This document shows positions 17,179 through 24,601 of a stretch of DNA of 39,372 nt, one piece after another. A program made the position numbers and the translations under genes. Under the pieces are notes generated by a model. The model was not told the DNA's origin, did no database searches, and worked only from the letters and a program-made list of their open reading frames with translations. The stretch's first letter is position 1. The number at the start of each line of letters is the position of its first letter. Origin of the DNA: Halieaceae bacterium (GTDB lineage Bacteria > Pseudomonadota > Gammaproteobacteria > Pseudomonadales > Halieaceae); assembly GCA_024224435.1 (NCBI GenBank), contig JAAENL010000064.1, positions 1-39,372 of the forward strand, in the 5' to 3' direction.

Positions 17179-17208
17179 GATATATTGAATTAGAATGAAC
17201 TACGCTAA

Positions 17209-17514
17209 ATGAAACAACTATTGGTTATTTTGCTTATCGTCATGTTTCCTTTGGCCGCTCGTGCCGAAATGTACATGTGCGTGGATCCACAGACTGGCGC
17301 CACCAGTTTCACCGATACGGCTTGCAAGGGAGCTGCAGCCCCACAAGAGATCAAGGTCAACGCGATTAATCCCGGCGGGGCGCGTCAGACGAGTCAGCCC
17401 CGCGCACGAGATAAGGCATGGCGAAGTCAGCTGGATGCGCGCAAGACGGGCACAGATTTCAACTCAGAACGCAGAGCAGTTTACCGGGCAAAATCGTTAA
17501 CAGCGGCTGACTGA
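17209..17514 (+). CDS. DUF4124-like small exported protein
   Basis: 101 residues. The signal peptide (MKQLLVILLIVMFPLAARAE) is followed by YMCVDPQTGATSFTDTAC, a version of the DUF4124 core (YxCxDxxGxxxFTDxxC). Members are small periplasmic proteins of unknown function, often in large numbers in gammaproteobacteria. The rest is charged and probably disordered. It lies between the PadR gene and a 430-base gap; a weak terminator follows its stop. Confidence 0.75.
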   Translation: MKQLLVILLIVMFPLAARAEMYMCVDPQTGATSFTDTACKGAAAPQEIKVNAINPGGARQTSQPRARDKAWRSQLDARKTGTDFNSERRAVYRAKSLTAAD

Positions 17515-17524
17515 CTGGCAATCT

Positions 17525-17545
17525 ATGGCGGTTTTGCCGTTTTTT
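17525..17545 (+). terminator. Weak candidate Rho-independent terminator after the DUF4124 gene
   Basis: Ten bases after the stop, ATGGC and GCCGT can pair (one G-U) around GGTTTT, followed at once by a run of T. The stem is only 5 bp, so termination would be modest at best. Confidence 0.4.
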
Positions 17546-17866
17546 ATTGGCGGCATCGCACGCCGCGTAAGGTGGTGTCTGTCTTGTCATCACTACGCGA
17601 CCGTGTCTGCTCGTAATAATCAGTCAGTAGCTGATTCTGCACAGACCCGCTCAGCGCCCGGAGCCAGTTGGGGCGTCCCCGTGCTACCTGTCCGCAGGAT
17701 AATGATGGCATTGCCTCTGTCATGTGAACAAAGTCTGCCATTGGGAGTGTCGCGCATGTGCCAAGCGGCATAACACTTACCCAAAGCGTCATGGCCTGGC
17801 GTGTTTCTCCGCATGCGGGATTCACACTGCTTAGATACAATGACCATTCATCAGCGCGGTACTCGC

Positions 17867-17872
17867 TATAAT
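17867..17872 (+). promoter_or_regulatory. Candidate -10 box for the alpha/beta hydrolase gene
   Basis: Perfect TATAAT, about 75 bases ahead of ATG 17947. The only -35-like sequence, ATGACC at 17840-17845, is 21 bases away, which is too far for a standard spacer. Direction and use are therefore tentative. Confidence 0.3.
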
Positions 17873-17946
17873 AAGTTAAGCAAACTTGGCAATATCCTCA
17901 GCGGTGTTGCCCTGGACTATCCGTTTATCCCATTGCCTGGAGAAAA

Positions 17947-18903
17947 ATGATGAAGTGGCTGCTCCTGTTCCTGTGCCTCTCAGTTGGTTTCATTTTCTTT
18001 CGCAAGTGGTTGGCTGGCAAGACATGGGTGGCACAGCCTGCCGAAACGTTCGAGGGAAGAATGTTGCGGTTGGGCGAGAACCTTGTCGCGTTGCCGGATC
18101 GCTCACACCTTCCTCCAGAGGCGGTAAGCAGTACCACACTCATTTGTTTTCCGGGCTTTCTGGAGGATATGCGATACTTTCTCGAAGTGCATCACAATAC
18201 GCCGGCTCGCTTGGTGCTCTTTGGCAATGCGAACTATCAGAACCCTTTCGCTGTCGTGCCGGAAGAGACGCCGCTTTGGTACGGCGATAATCCTCACTCG
18301 GTAGGTACGATCGCTCACGATGCATGGAGTCTTAATCGCGTGCTGGAGTGTATGACCGGCACTGAGCGCGTGGTACTGCATGGCCATTCAAGAGGCGGCG
18401 CCGTAATTCTGGAGGCCGGCTATCAACAACCCGCCATGGCTGCACGGTTGGAGGCGATTCTTGAGGCGGCCGTGGTTCCGGGGGGGCGATTGGCGGGTCG
18501 TGATGAGAAGCGATTGGATCCTGTGGGATTATATCTTTACCCCATTGTTTTTTCGCTGCTGCGGTTTTTTCCGCAGCGGGTATTAAAATCGCCTATGATG
18601 TGGGTGACCAATGCGACCAAGGACCGCCTCGTCGCTTCAATTCCATTTGCTCCGCGGCAGTATGCTACCGCTGTAACCAATACCCGAGACATCATCGATT
18701 GGCAGGCGCGCACGGATTACAGCTACTACGACAGTTTTAAGCGCACGACTCTGTATGTCGGTGAGCGCGATGGCGTACTGTGGCGCAAAGCCATGCTCGA
18801 GAGTGCTGCTCAGTCGGAGGCGGTTCACGTAATGAGAACTGAGGGTACCGATCATTTCATCAGCCTGGAGAGTCCTGATACGATCAGGGCATATTTCCAG
18901 TAA
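17947..18903 (+). CDS. Membrane-anchored alpha/beta hydrolase
   Basis: 318 residues. An N-terminal hydrophobic segment (about 4-18) suggests membrane attachment or export. The nucleophile elbow GHSRGG puts the Ser at about 148. A late Asp in YVGERDGVL and His in TDHFISLES near the C-terminus complete a likely catalytic triad. The order of elements is that of the alpha/beta hydrolase fold, but no substrate subgroup is recognised. GGAG precedes the start; ATG 17947 and 17950 are both usable. It converges with the HMG-CoA reductase gene. Confidence 0.75.
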   Translation: MMKWLLLFLCLSVGFIFFRKWLAGKTWVAQPAETFEGRMLRLGENLVALPDRSHLPPEAVSSTTLICFPGFLEDMRYFLEVHHNTPARLVLFGNANYQNPFAVVPEETPLWYGDNPHSVGTIAHDAWSLNRVLECMTGTERVVLHGHSRGGAVILEAGYQQPAMAARLEAILEAAVVPGGRLAGRDEKRLDPVGLYLYPIVFSLLRFFPQRVLKSPMMWVTNATKDRLVASIPFAPRQYATAVTNTRDIIDWQARTDYSYYDSFKRTTLYVGERDGVLWRKAMLESAAQSEAVHVMRTEGTDHFISLESPDTIRAYFQ

Positions 18904-18918
18904 TCCGCAAATGCGATT

Positions 18919-18950
18919 CGACCGGGCTGTTGCGGTCGTGCCCGCCCGGT
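18919..18950. repeat. Competing inverted repeats between convergent genes
   Basis: Between the hydrolase and HMG-CoA reductase stops, ACCGGGC (18921-18927) pairs with GCCCGGT (18944-18950), while the overlapping CGACCG (18919-18924) can instead pair with CGGTCG (18933-18938). No T-run follows. A bidirectional terminator is possible but unproven. Confidence 0.3.
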
Positions 18951-19056
18951 GCCTGCAGCTTAGCGATATACGAAACGGATTCCCTGTTGCATCCCATGAC
19001 TCGCCGAATAGTGCAGCGTAGCCACTGGCAGCGGTTTTATTGTGCGGTCTTTTTTC

Positions 19057-20241
19057 TCAGCGGTTGCGTCCCAGTTTTTCGTGTGCGTCTACCCACTCGT
19101 TAGCACCGGTCTCCTTATCCCGCTGCGCTGCCGCAACCAGGGAGAGCTCGCCGGCGACTGTCAGGCCTGCGGCAATTTCCAGCAGCTTGTAGGCTTTGTC
19201 CTGGCCGTAGCACCCCATGAGTTCGAGGCATTCTCGCTGCGTTGACAGACTTGTGCCGCCGCCGTAGGTGGCCATGATGAGAGCGGGAAGGGTAATGGAG
19301 TAGTAGAGATCGCCGTCACTGGTCACGTAGTTATAAACAGAACACTGGTTGGCTTCGCCTATATTTGCCATGTCTTGGCCGGTGGCCATAAATAAAGCGG
19401 CGAGGCCGTTAGCTGGATGAGCGGCATTGTTGGAGGCGCCCGTAAGAAACGCCGCCAGCGTGCTCACGTTGTAGCTTATATGCATATGTTCCGGACTGAC
19501 TCGCAGTACATCCTGTAATACCTGACGAGGGATAGTGATTTCGGCAGTGACTTTACGACCACGGCCTTTTAGTGAGTTAACGAATGAGGTCCTCTTTTCC
19601 GTGTCCATCCCACCCGAGAGTCCATAACTGCGCAGAGCAGAAAATCTCGTGCGGATCCACTCGCAGGCGGCATAGGTGGCTTTGCCCGTCATGTTTTGCC
19701 CCGCGGCATCCCCGGTGCTGTAATCGAAGCGAGTGTAGACCATGTTATGCACGCAGTATTGCTCTATCTCCAGCAGCTTTCCTACAGACGTTGTTGCCTC
19801 TGCCTGAGCTTTGATCGCGGCAAAATTTTCATCAAGCCAGTGGCCGAAATCGCGTGCGTCTCTTGCATTGCGGAAAAGGAATACCGGAGCTCGTTGCATC
19901 GCCTCACCGACTACCGTTGTCGTTACGCCGCCACTTTCGCGAATAACGCGCATTCCCCGGTTGTAGCTTGCAACCAATGTGCCCTCGATGGTCGCCATGG
20001 GAACGTAAAATTCTCCCTGCGCATGTTCACCGTTTACCAATAGAGGTCCTGCTACGCCGATAGGGAGTTGGGCGACACCGAACAGATGCTCGCAGTTGCC
20101 CGCCATGGAGGCGGGATCAAAAGAGAACGATTTGGTATGGGATAATGTTGTGCCTGTTTTATCTTCAAGAAAAGCCTGTCTTCGCGAAATGATCTCACTG
20201 CTGTAATCGTTTGCGTTATCACGTGGAATTTTGTTTGTCAC
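19057..20241 (-). CDS. Hydroxymethylglutaryl-CoA reductase homologue
   Basis: 394 residues, starting at GTG 20241 with AGGGG upstream. HMGR reduces HMG-CoA to mevalonate using NAD(P)H. The family framework is clear: LPIGVAGPL (59-67), MATIEGTLVASYNRG (82-96, catalytic Glu86), TGDAAGQNM (177-184), DTEKRTSFVNSLKGRGRKV (213-231, probable catalytic Lys216), MATGQDMAN (285-293, Asp290), GGGTSLSTQRECLELMGCYG and a terminal DAHEKLGRNR whose His387 fits the catalytic His. Several usually strict positions differ: the ENVIG block reads EHLFG, DKK reads EKR, and SH reads AH. It may be active on HMG-CoA or altered in specificity. No other mevalonate gene is in the window. Confidence 0.85.
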   Translation of the reverse strand: MTNKIPRDNANDYSSEIISRRQAFLEDKTGTTLSHTKSFSFDPASMAGNCEHLFGVAQLPIGVAGPLLVNGEHAQGEFYVPMATIEGTLVASYNRGMRVIRESGGVTTTVVGEAMQRAPVFLFRNARDARDFGHWLDENFAAIKAQAEATTSVGKLLEIEQYCVHNMVYTRFDYSTGDAAGQNMTGKATYAACEWIRTRFSALRSYGLSGGMDTEKRTSFVNSLKGRGRKVTAEITIPRQVLQDVLRVSPEHMHISYNVSTLAAFLTGASNNAAHPANGLAALFMATGQDMANIGEANQCSVYNYVTSDGDLYYSITLPALIMATYGGGTSLSTQRECLELMGCYGQDKAYKLLEIAAGLTVAGELSLVAAAQRDKETGANEWVDAHEKLGRNR

Positions 20242-20263
20242 AAGCTGCCCCTAAACTAGACGT

Positions 20264-20314
20264 TGTCAAGATAAGCGTGATAAATTAGCGATCGACCTCA
20301 AAAGTGTCAAGACA
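20264..20314. promoter_or_regulatory. Repeated TGTCAAGA(T/C)A motifs in the HMGR/tetR divergent region
   Basis: TGTCAAGATA (20264-20273) and TGTCAAGACA (20305-20314) lie 41 bases apart. The second has perfect TGTC/GACA arms. On the minus strand each contains TTGACA; the one at 20310-20305 is placed to serve as the -35 of the HMGR promoter, with a weak TAATTT 17 bases on. They are reasonable operator candidates for the adjacent TetR regulator. Confidence 0.4.
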
Positions 20315-20349
20315 ATTTGTATCTGCGTAACGGCAAGGTGACAACACCA

Positions 20350-20979
20350 ATGGCAAATAGGCGCGCCCAATGCGGGAGCTCTTACCATCATGGCGACCTC
20401 AAGGCGGTGCTATTGAATGAAACTGCTCGAATCCTGCGGGAGGAGGGCGAGGAGGCTTTGTCTCTCAGGCGCTTGACAACCACTGTAGGAGTTTCCCGGA
20501 CCGCGCCATACCATCACTTTAAAAATAAACAGAGCCTTCTTTGCGCCGTGGCAGAGGAGGGGTTCGTGCGCTTCGATCAGGCTATGAAGCTGGCGATGCG
20601 CAAATCTCTTGCACAAGAAGGTCGAGAAATGATGCGTGATTATGCTCGCGCCTATGTCAGGTTCGCGGTCAAAAACCGCGAGTATTATGATCTTATGTAC
20701 GGAGCCAAGACTTGGCGCTCTGATGTGCTTGCTAAATCGTTAGCTAAGTCTGCCCGGGGTACCCTGCGAGCTAACATCGAGCGCCTGCAAACTTGGCAGG
20801 CCAGAGGCGGGATTGAGCCCTCAATAGACGTTCCGGGGTTTGCACAGGTGGCTTGGGGAACACTACACGGTATCAGTCGCCTTTTGATCGATGGCATCTA
20901 TACTGACTCCGCGTCCGTTCGTCGCATTTGTGATAACGCGGCTGACATGCTTTGGTATCGTTTGGCGCATGAGAGGTAG
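20350..20979 (+). CDS. TetR/AcrR family transcriptional regulator
   Basis: 209 residues. The N-terminal helix-turn-helix reads EEALSLRRLTTTVGVSRTAP followed by YHHFKNKQSLLCAVAE, a standard TetR DNA-binding domain. The ligand domain has YVRFAVKNREYYDLMYG, which fits the TetR_C_33 (WHG) group. ATG 20350 is chosen, with AAGGTG upstream; an in-frame TTG at 20317 would add a non-family-like leader. It is divergent from the HMGR homologue with about 108 bases between them, the usual arrangement of a TetR repressor and its target. Confidence 0.9.
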   Translation: MANRRAQCGSSYHHGDLKAVLLNETARILREEGEEALSLRRLTTTVGVSRTAPYHHFKNKQSLLCAVAEEGFVRFDQAMKLAMRKSLAQEGREMMRDYARAYVRFAVKNREYYDLMYGAKTWRSDVLAKSLAKSARGTLRANIERLQTWQARGGIEPSIDVPGFAQVAWGTLHGISRLLIDGIYTDSASVRRICDNAADMLWYRLAHER

Positions 20980-21067
20980 ACGCGTTTCTGGGCAATGTGT
21001 GCTTGTGATGAGGGTTAATACAGGTGCGCTACGATAATTTCGGACTTAATAAGAGTGCGAGGCGTCT

Positions 21068-21886
21068 ATGAGTGTTACGAAGCGCTGGATAACGTTGCTT
21101 TTTGTGATAGTGCTTTTGCTTTCAGGCGTTGGTTACCTCCGCTTCAATGAAGCGTGGAATATTACGCCGCTGAACTTCGCGGCTGTGAGGAATCAGGTTG
21201 TGCCGCATATACAGGTTGTGTTGCCCGGCGGAGAAGGACCGCACCCTGCTGTATTGATGTTCCACGGCTGCGGAGGGGTCAAACCCGCTCTTCTAACGCG
21301 CGCTCATGAATTCGCGGACCGAGGGTATGCCGCCGTTGTGGTCGATAGCTTCAAGGGAAGGGATATCGACTGGCAGAGGGTCTGCGACGGAGAAATCCTG
21401 TACGGTGATCAGCGTGCTGCCGACGTGCTTGTGGGCCTGGACTTTGTTCGCCGCGACTCACGGTTCGACGCCAGTCGCTTGTTTCTGGCCGGGTATTCCC
21501 ACGGCGGTTGGACGGTGCTCGAGAGCGTATTCTATAACGGAGAGCTGCCAAGAGGCCTGTTAGATGCGCCAGACACTTCCCTGGACGGCGTGCGCGGTGT
21601 CGTGGCCTGGTACCCTTACTGCGGCGTGGTTGCGCGCTTCCGAGGCGGCTGGCAGGCGCAATTGCCGGTATTAATGTTATTGGCTGGAGAGGACCAGATA
21701 ACACCTGCGGAGCCCTGTGTCGATGTCGCACGCAGTATGGCGAGCGGGGGGCAACCTGTCGATTGGCGTGTTTTCGAGGATGCCGCACACGGCTTTGATA
21801 CAACCCACGACTGGGTGCGGGGTTATGACGCGGAGATTCATGCCGAGGCTCGCGCGATACAGAATGAATTCTTTGATGCCCTCTAG
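21068..21886 (+). CDS. Dienelactone hydrolase family protein, membrane-anchored or exported
   Basis: 272 residues. An N-terminal hydrophobic segment (WITLLFVIVLLLSGVGYL) suggests a signal anchor. MFHGCGGVKP (64-73) is the oxyanion region and AGYSHGGW (141-148) the nucleophile elbow with Ser144; LLAGEDQITP supplies the Asp and EDAAHGFD the His. This pattern fits the dienelactone-hydrolase branch of alpha/beta hydrolases, in which the nucleophile is often Cys; here it is Ser. Two Cys in GEILYGD-flanking and WYPYCG regions are typical of exported members. GAGG precedes ATG 21068. Substrate unknown. Confidence 0.8.
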   Translation: MSVTKRWITLLFVIVLLLSGVGYLRFNEAWNITPLNFAAVRNQVVPHIQVVLPGGEGPHPAVLMFHGCGGVKPALLTRAHEFADRGYAAVVVDSFKGRDIDWQRVCDGEILYGDQRAADVLVGLDFVRRDSRFDASRLFLAGYSHGGWTVLESVFYNGELPRGLLDAPDTSLDGVRGVVAWYPYCGVVARFRGGWQAQLPVLMLLAGEDQITPAEPCVDVARSMASGGQPVDWRVFEDAAHGFDTTHDWVRGYDAEIHAEARAIQNEFFDAL

Positions 21887-21988
21887 GCCTGGCGTGGGTT
21901 TGGTGAAAGTTTGGCAGGTAGCTTTGGTGACGGCCCTTGGGCATAATGCTGGGAGTCTGGGACGCACAGGCTAGGGGCTGGCGACTGT

Positions 21989-23692
21989 ATGTACTACCAA
22001 TATTTCGGCTTGAACGAGCCCCCGTTTTCTATCGCGGTTAATCCGCGCTACCTCTTCATGAGCCCCCGTCACCGGGATGCATTGGCGCACCTGCTGTATG
22101 GCGTAGGAGCTGGAGGAGGATTTATTCTCCTGACCGGTGAGGTGGGCACTGGCAAGACAACGATTAACCGTTGTTTACTGGAGCAGATTCCGCAGGATAC
22201 GGATACGGCGATCATTCTCAATCCGGCTTTGAATGCGATGGAATTGCTCGCCAGCGTGTGTGATGAGCTCAATATCGAGTACGACCAGGACAACCATACG
22301 CTAAAAACACTCACTGACCACTTACATAAATTCCTGCTCGACAACCACGCGCGGAATCGCAAAACCGTTTTGCTGATCGACGAGGCCCAACATCTGGAGT
22401 TTGATGTACTCGAACAGATCAGACTGCTTACCAATTTAGAAACAAACAGCGAAAAACTGTTACAGATCATATTGATTGGCCAGCCCGAGTTGGCGCAGAT
22501 TCTGGCCCGGCCGGAGTTGCGCCAACTTAATCAACGCATCACCGCACGTTACAACCTTGAACCTCTCAACCTGGAGGAGACCGGCGCTTATATCAGTCAC
22601 CGCCTGCAGGTGGCAGGAATGAGCCCGGAACGCGTTATCTTTAGTAGTTCGGTAGTGCGCGGAATTTACAAAGTGACCCGCGGCATTCCCAGGGTAATCA
22701 ATGTTCTCTGTGATCGTATGCTGTTGGGCGCCTATGGGCGTAACAAACCTCGCGCCGATCACGCGATGTTGCAGCTGGCTGCGCGAGAAGTCCTGGGCGA
22801 GGCCTACACCTTCAACCCTACCTGGCGCTGGGTGGGTGCGATCGTGCTGTTGGGTTTGTTGATCTGGGCAGGAGGTTGGTTTCTGGGGAGTTACACCGCG
22901 AGTCCGTCGACGCAGCCGCCCGCTGCTAGTGCGCAGGCTACAGGGCCAAACGTTACTGCAGTGATAGTCGAGCCCGAGCTGTCGGGAGTTGACGTGGGGA
23001 GTGCCGCGCTGGCGGAAATCGGCTCAAGCGAACAGGTACAGGTCTCTCTCGTTGAGCCTGTTGATAGGGCGGAGATCATGTGGCCCCCCGGGGAAGCGTT
23101 CGAAAAACTCTGGTCTATTTACTCGAATGAGCCAGTGTTACAACCGCCCTGCGCAGAGGAGGTCTATGCCGGCCTGGCGTGCTATGAGGGCGAGGCATGG
23201 ACCTGGAACGATCTGCAGGTGTGGGACAGACCTTTGTTACTCGACGTAATTACCGAGGATAGATTTTCTGCCGCCGTTATGATTCTGGGCATCGCAGATG
23301 CAACTGCCTTCGCCTTGTCGCGCGATGGCGTTATTGAGGTGCAACTGGCGGATCTAGCGACCTACTGGACAGGGCGTTATCGATTTTTGTGGCGTGTGCC
23401 AAAGGGCTTCCAGTCGTCACTTTCGCTGGGCCAGGAAGGCGACGTCGTTACGCGCGTTGCAGCGCTTTTTGCACGTCTGGATGGACAGCTTGAGCCGCTA
23501 GCGGTTGAGCGGTTTAACTTCGCGCTGCAACAACGTGTGCGCCTGTTTCAGCGAGAACAGGCGCTGGCTGACGATGGTGTAGTTGGTCTGCAGACGCTGT
23601 TGCGCTTGAACGCGGAACTGGGCGTGGACGTCTCTGCTGCCGAGGCAAGGGATTGGCTGCAGGCGACGCCAATAGAGGATGTCGACCAGTGA
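21989..23692 (+). CDS. gspA: General secretion pathway protein A (ExeA-type AAA ATPase)
   Basis: 567 residues. The start MYYQYFGLNEPPFSIAVNPR is typical of ExeA/GspA. A cytoplasmic AAA domain has Walker A GEVGTGKT (50-57) and Walker B LLIDEAQ (128-134). One membrane helix (about 281-301) leads to a periplasmic part with a C39-peptidase-like region (about 365-480) and a C-terminal peptidoglycan-binding domain (about 495-560). With GspB it helps place the type II secretion secretin GspD through the cell wall. It is followed directly by gspB. No other gsp gene is in the window. Confidence 0.9.
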   Translation: MYYQYFGLNEPPFSIAVNPRYLFMSPRHRDALAHLLYGVGAGGGFILLTGEVGTGKTTINRCLLEQIPQDTDTAIILNPALNAMELLASVCDELNIEYDQDNHTLKTLTDHLHKFLLDNHARNRKTVLLIDEAQHLEFDVLEQIRLLTNLETNSEKLLQIILIGQPELAQILARPELRQLNQRITARYNLEPLNLEETGAYISHRLQVAGMSPERVIFSSSVVRGIYKVTRGIPRVINVLCDRMLLGAYGRNKPRADHAMLQLAAREVLGEAYTFNPTWRWVGAIVLLGLLIWAGGWFLGSYTASPSTQPPAASAQATGPNVTAVIVEPELSGVDVGSAALAEIGSSEQVQVSLVEPVDRAEIMWPPGEAFEKLWSIYSNEPVLQPPCAEEVYAGLACYEGEAWTWNDLQVWDRPLLLDVITEDRFSAAVMILGIADATAFALSRDGVIEVQLADLATYWTGRYRFLWRVPKGFQSSLSLGQEGDVVTRVAALFARLDGQLEPLAVERFNFALQQRVRLFQREQALADDGVVGLQTLLRLNAELGVDVSAAEARDWLQATPIEDVDQ

Positions 23693-23723
23693 AGCACGGC
23701 GCCGCTATCAGGAGACTATCCGC

Positions 23724-24587
23724 ATGTCGTTAATACTCGATGCCCTGAATCGTTCGCGGGACGAGGTAGATCCGGTGCCCCATCTTGGCACGCATCATCC
23801 AGTCGAGCCCTTGTCTGACAGGCTGCCACAGTACCTGCCGTGGCTGGGTCTTGGTATCGCGCTGCTGGTGATACTTGTGCTGGTGGTGCGTCTGATGGGT
23901 GATTCCGTTGTGAACGAGGGCGAGGCGGTTGGGGCGCCTGTGGCGGCGCTGACTCAAAACATCGGCAGTGCGGCGAACTCGGTGACGAATGAGTTAAAGG
24001 CGAGGGCTGAGGCAAGGCAAGCGTCCACTGCCATATCCGCGACGAAGCCCCAACCCGGCACTGTAGCACCTTTAGAATCGACGGCAGCAAGACCGGCCGA
24101 GCCGAAACCTGCTGGAAAAACCGAAATCATAGTGGCCGAAGCGCCAGACCCCGTCATTGCTAAACTCTACCGAGACAAAGATAAGCTGCAGGCACCTGCC
24201 GAGCAAGCGTCCGTCTCTACTACTTCAGCATCTAACGGTTCACCCAGCAAAAAGGTCTCGGAGGAAGAGGTTATCGACATTGAAACTGTGCTCGAAAGGG
24301 CGCAGCAAGAGATGGAAAATGCCAATCTGATTGAGCATCCAGCGCCGTTTCTCACCGCTTTGTCGCAGCGCGCGAAAGATGAAATTCCCACCATTTACTA
24401 TCAGAAACATGATTATTCCAGTGATGCTGGAGTTTCTTCGGTAACTCTGAACGGAAAAGCGGTGAAGTTGGGTGGCAGCCCCTTGTCAGGTTTGAAAGTG
24501 GATGAGATCCTCCCTGATTCGGTCATCCTGACTTATCGTGGGACTCAGTTTCGACTGCGTGCCTTGAACAGTTGGGTGAACTTGTGA
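23724..24587 (+). CDS. gspB: General secretion pathway protein B
   Basis: 287 residues from ATG 23724, which has AGGAG ten bases upstream. The start MSLILDALNRSRDE is the standard N-terminal motif of GspB. A membrane helix (about 36-56) is followed by a long Ala/Pro-rich periplasmic linker and a C-terminal T2SSB domain: VSSVTLNGKAVKLGGSPLSG and VILTYRGTQFRLRALNSW. It partners GspA in secretin assembly. The longer frame from 23679 overlaps gspA and is not needed. It converges with the alkaline phosphatase gene; the stops are 14 bases apart. Confidence 0.88.
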   Translation: MSLILDALNRSRDEVDPVPHLGTHHPVEPLSDRLPQYLPWLGLGIALLVILVLVVRLMGDSVVNEGEAVGAPVAALTQNIGSAANSVTNELKARAEARQASTAISATKPQPGTVAPLESTAARPAEPKPAGKTEIIVAEAPDPVIAKLYRDKDKLQAPAEQASVSTTSASNGSPSKKVSEEEVIDIETVLERAQQEMENANLIEHPAPFLTALSQRAKDEIPTIYYQKHDYSSDAGVSSVTLNGKAVKLGGSPLSGLKVDEILPDSVILTYRGTQFRLRALNSWVNL

Positions 24588-24601
24588 GCTCACTTGGGTG
24601 T

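Larger units (their letters stand above)
17515..17946. other. Intergenic stretch of 432 bases with no convincing gene
   Basis: Open frames here on either strand (75-98 codons) have no family-like sequence and no ribosome binding sites. The stretch holds the weak terminator after the DUF4124 gene and, near its right end, a TATAAT box at 17867-17872 ahead of the hydrolase gene. Nothing else is recognised. Confidence 0.5.

Noticed and set aside
17544-17847. Open frames of 75-98 codons on the minus strand before the hydrolase
   Set aside because: No ribosome binding site and no protein-like pattern; GC-rich chance frames.
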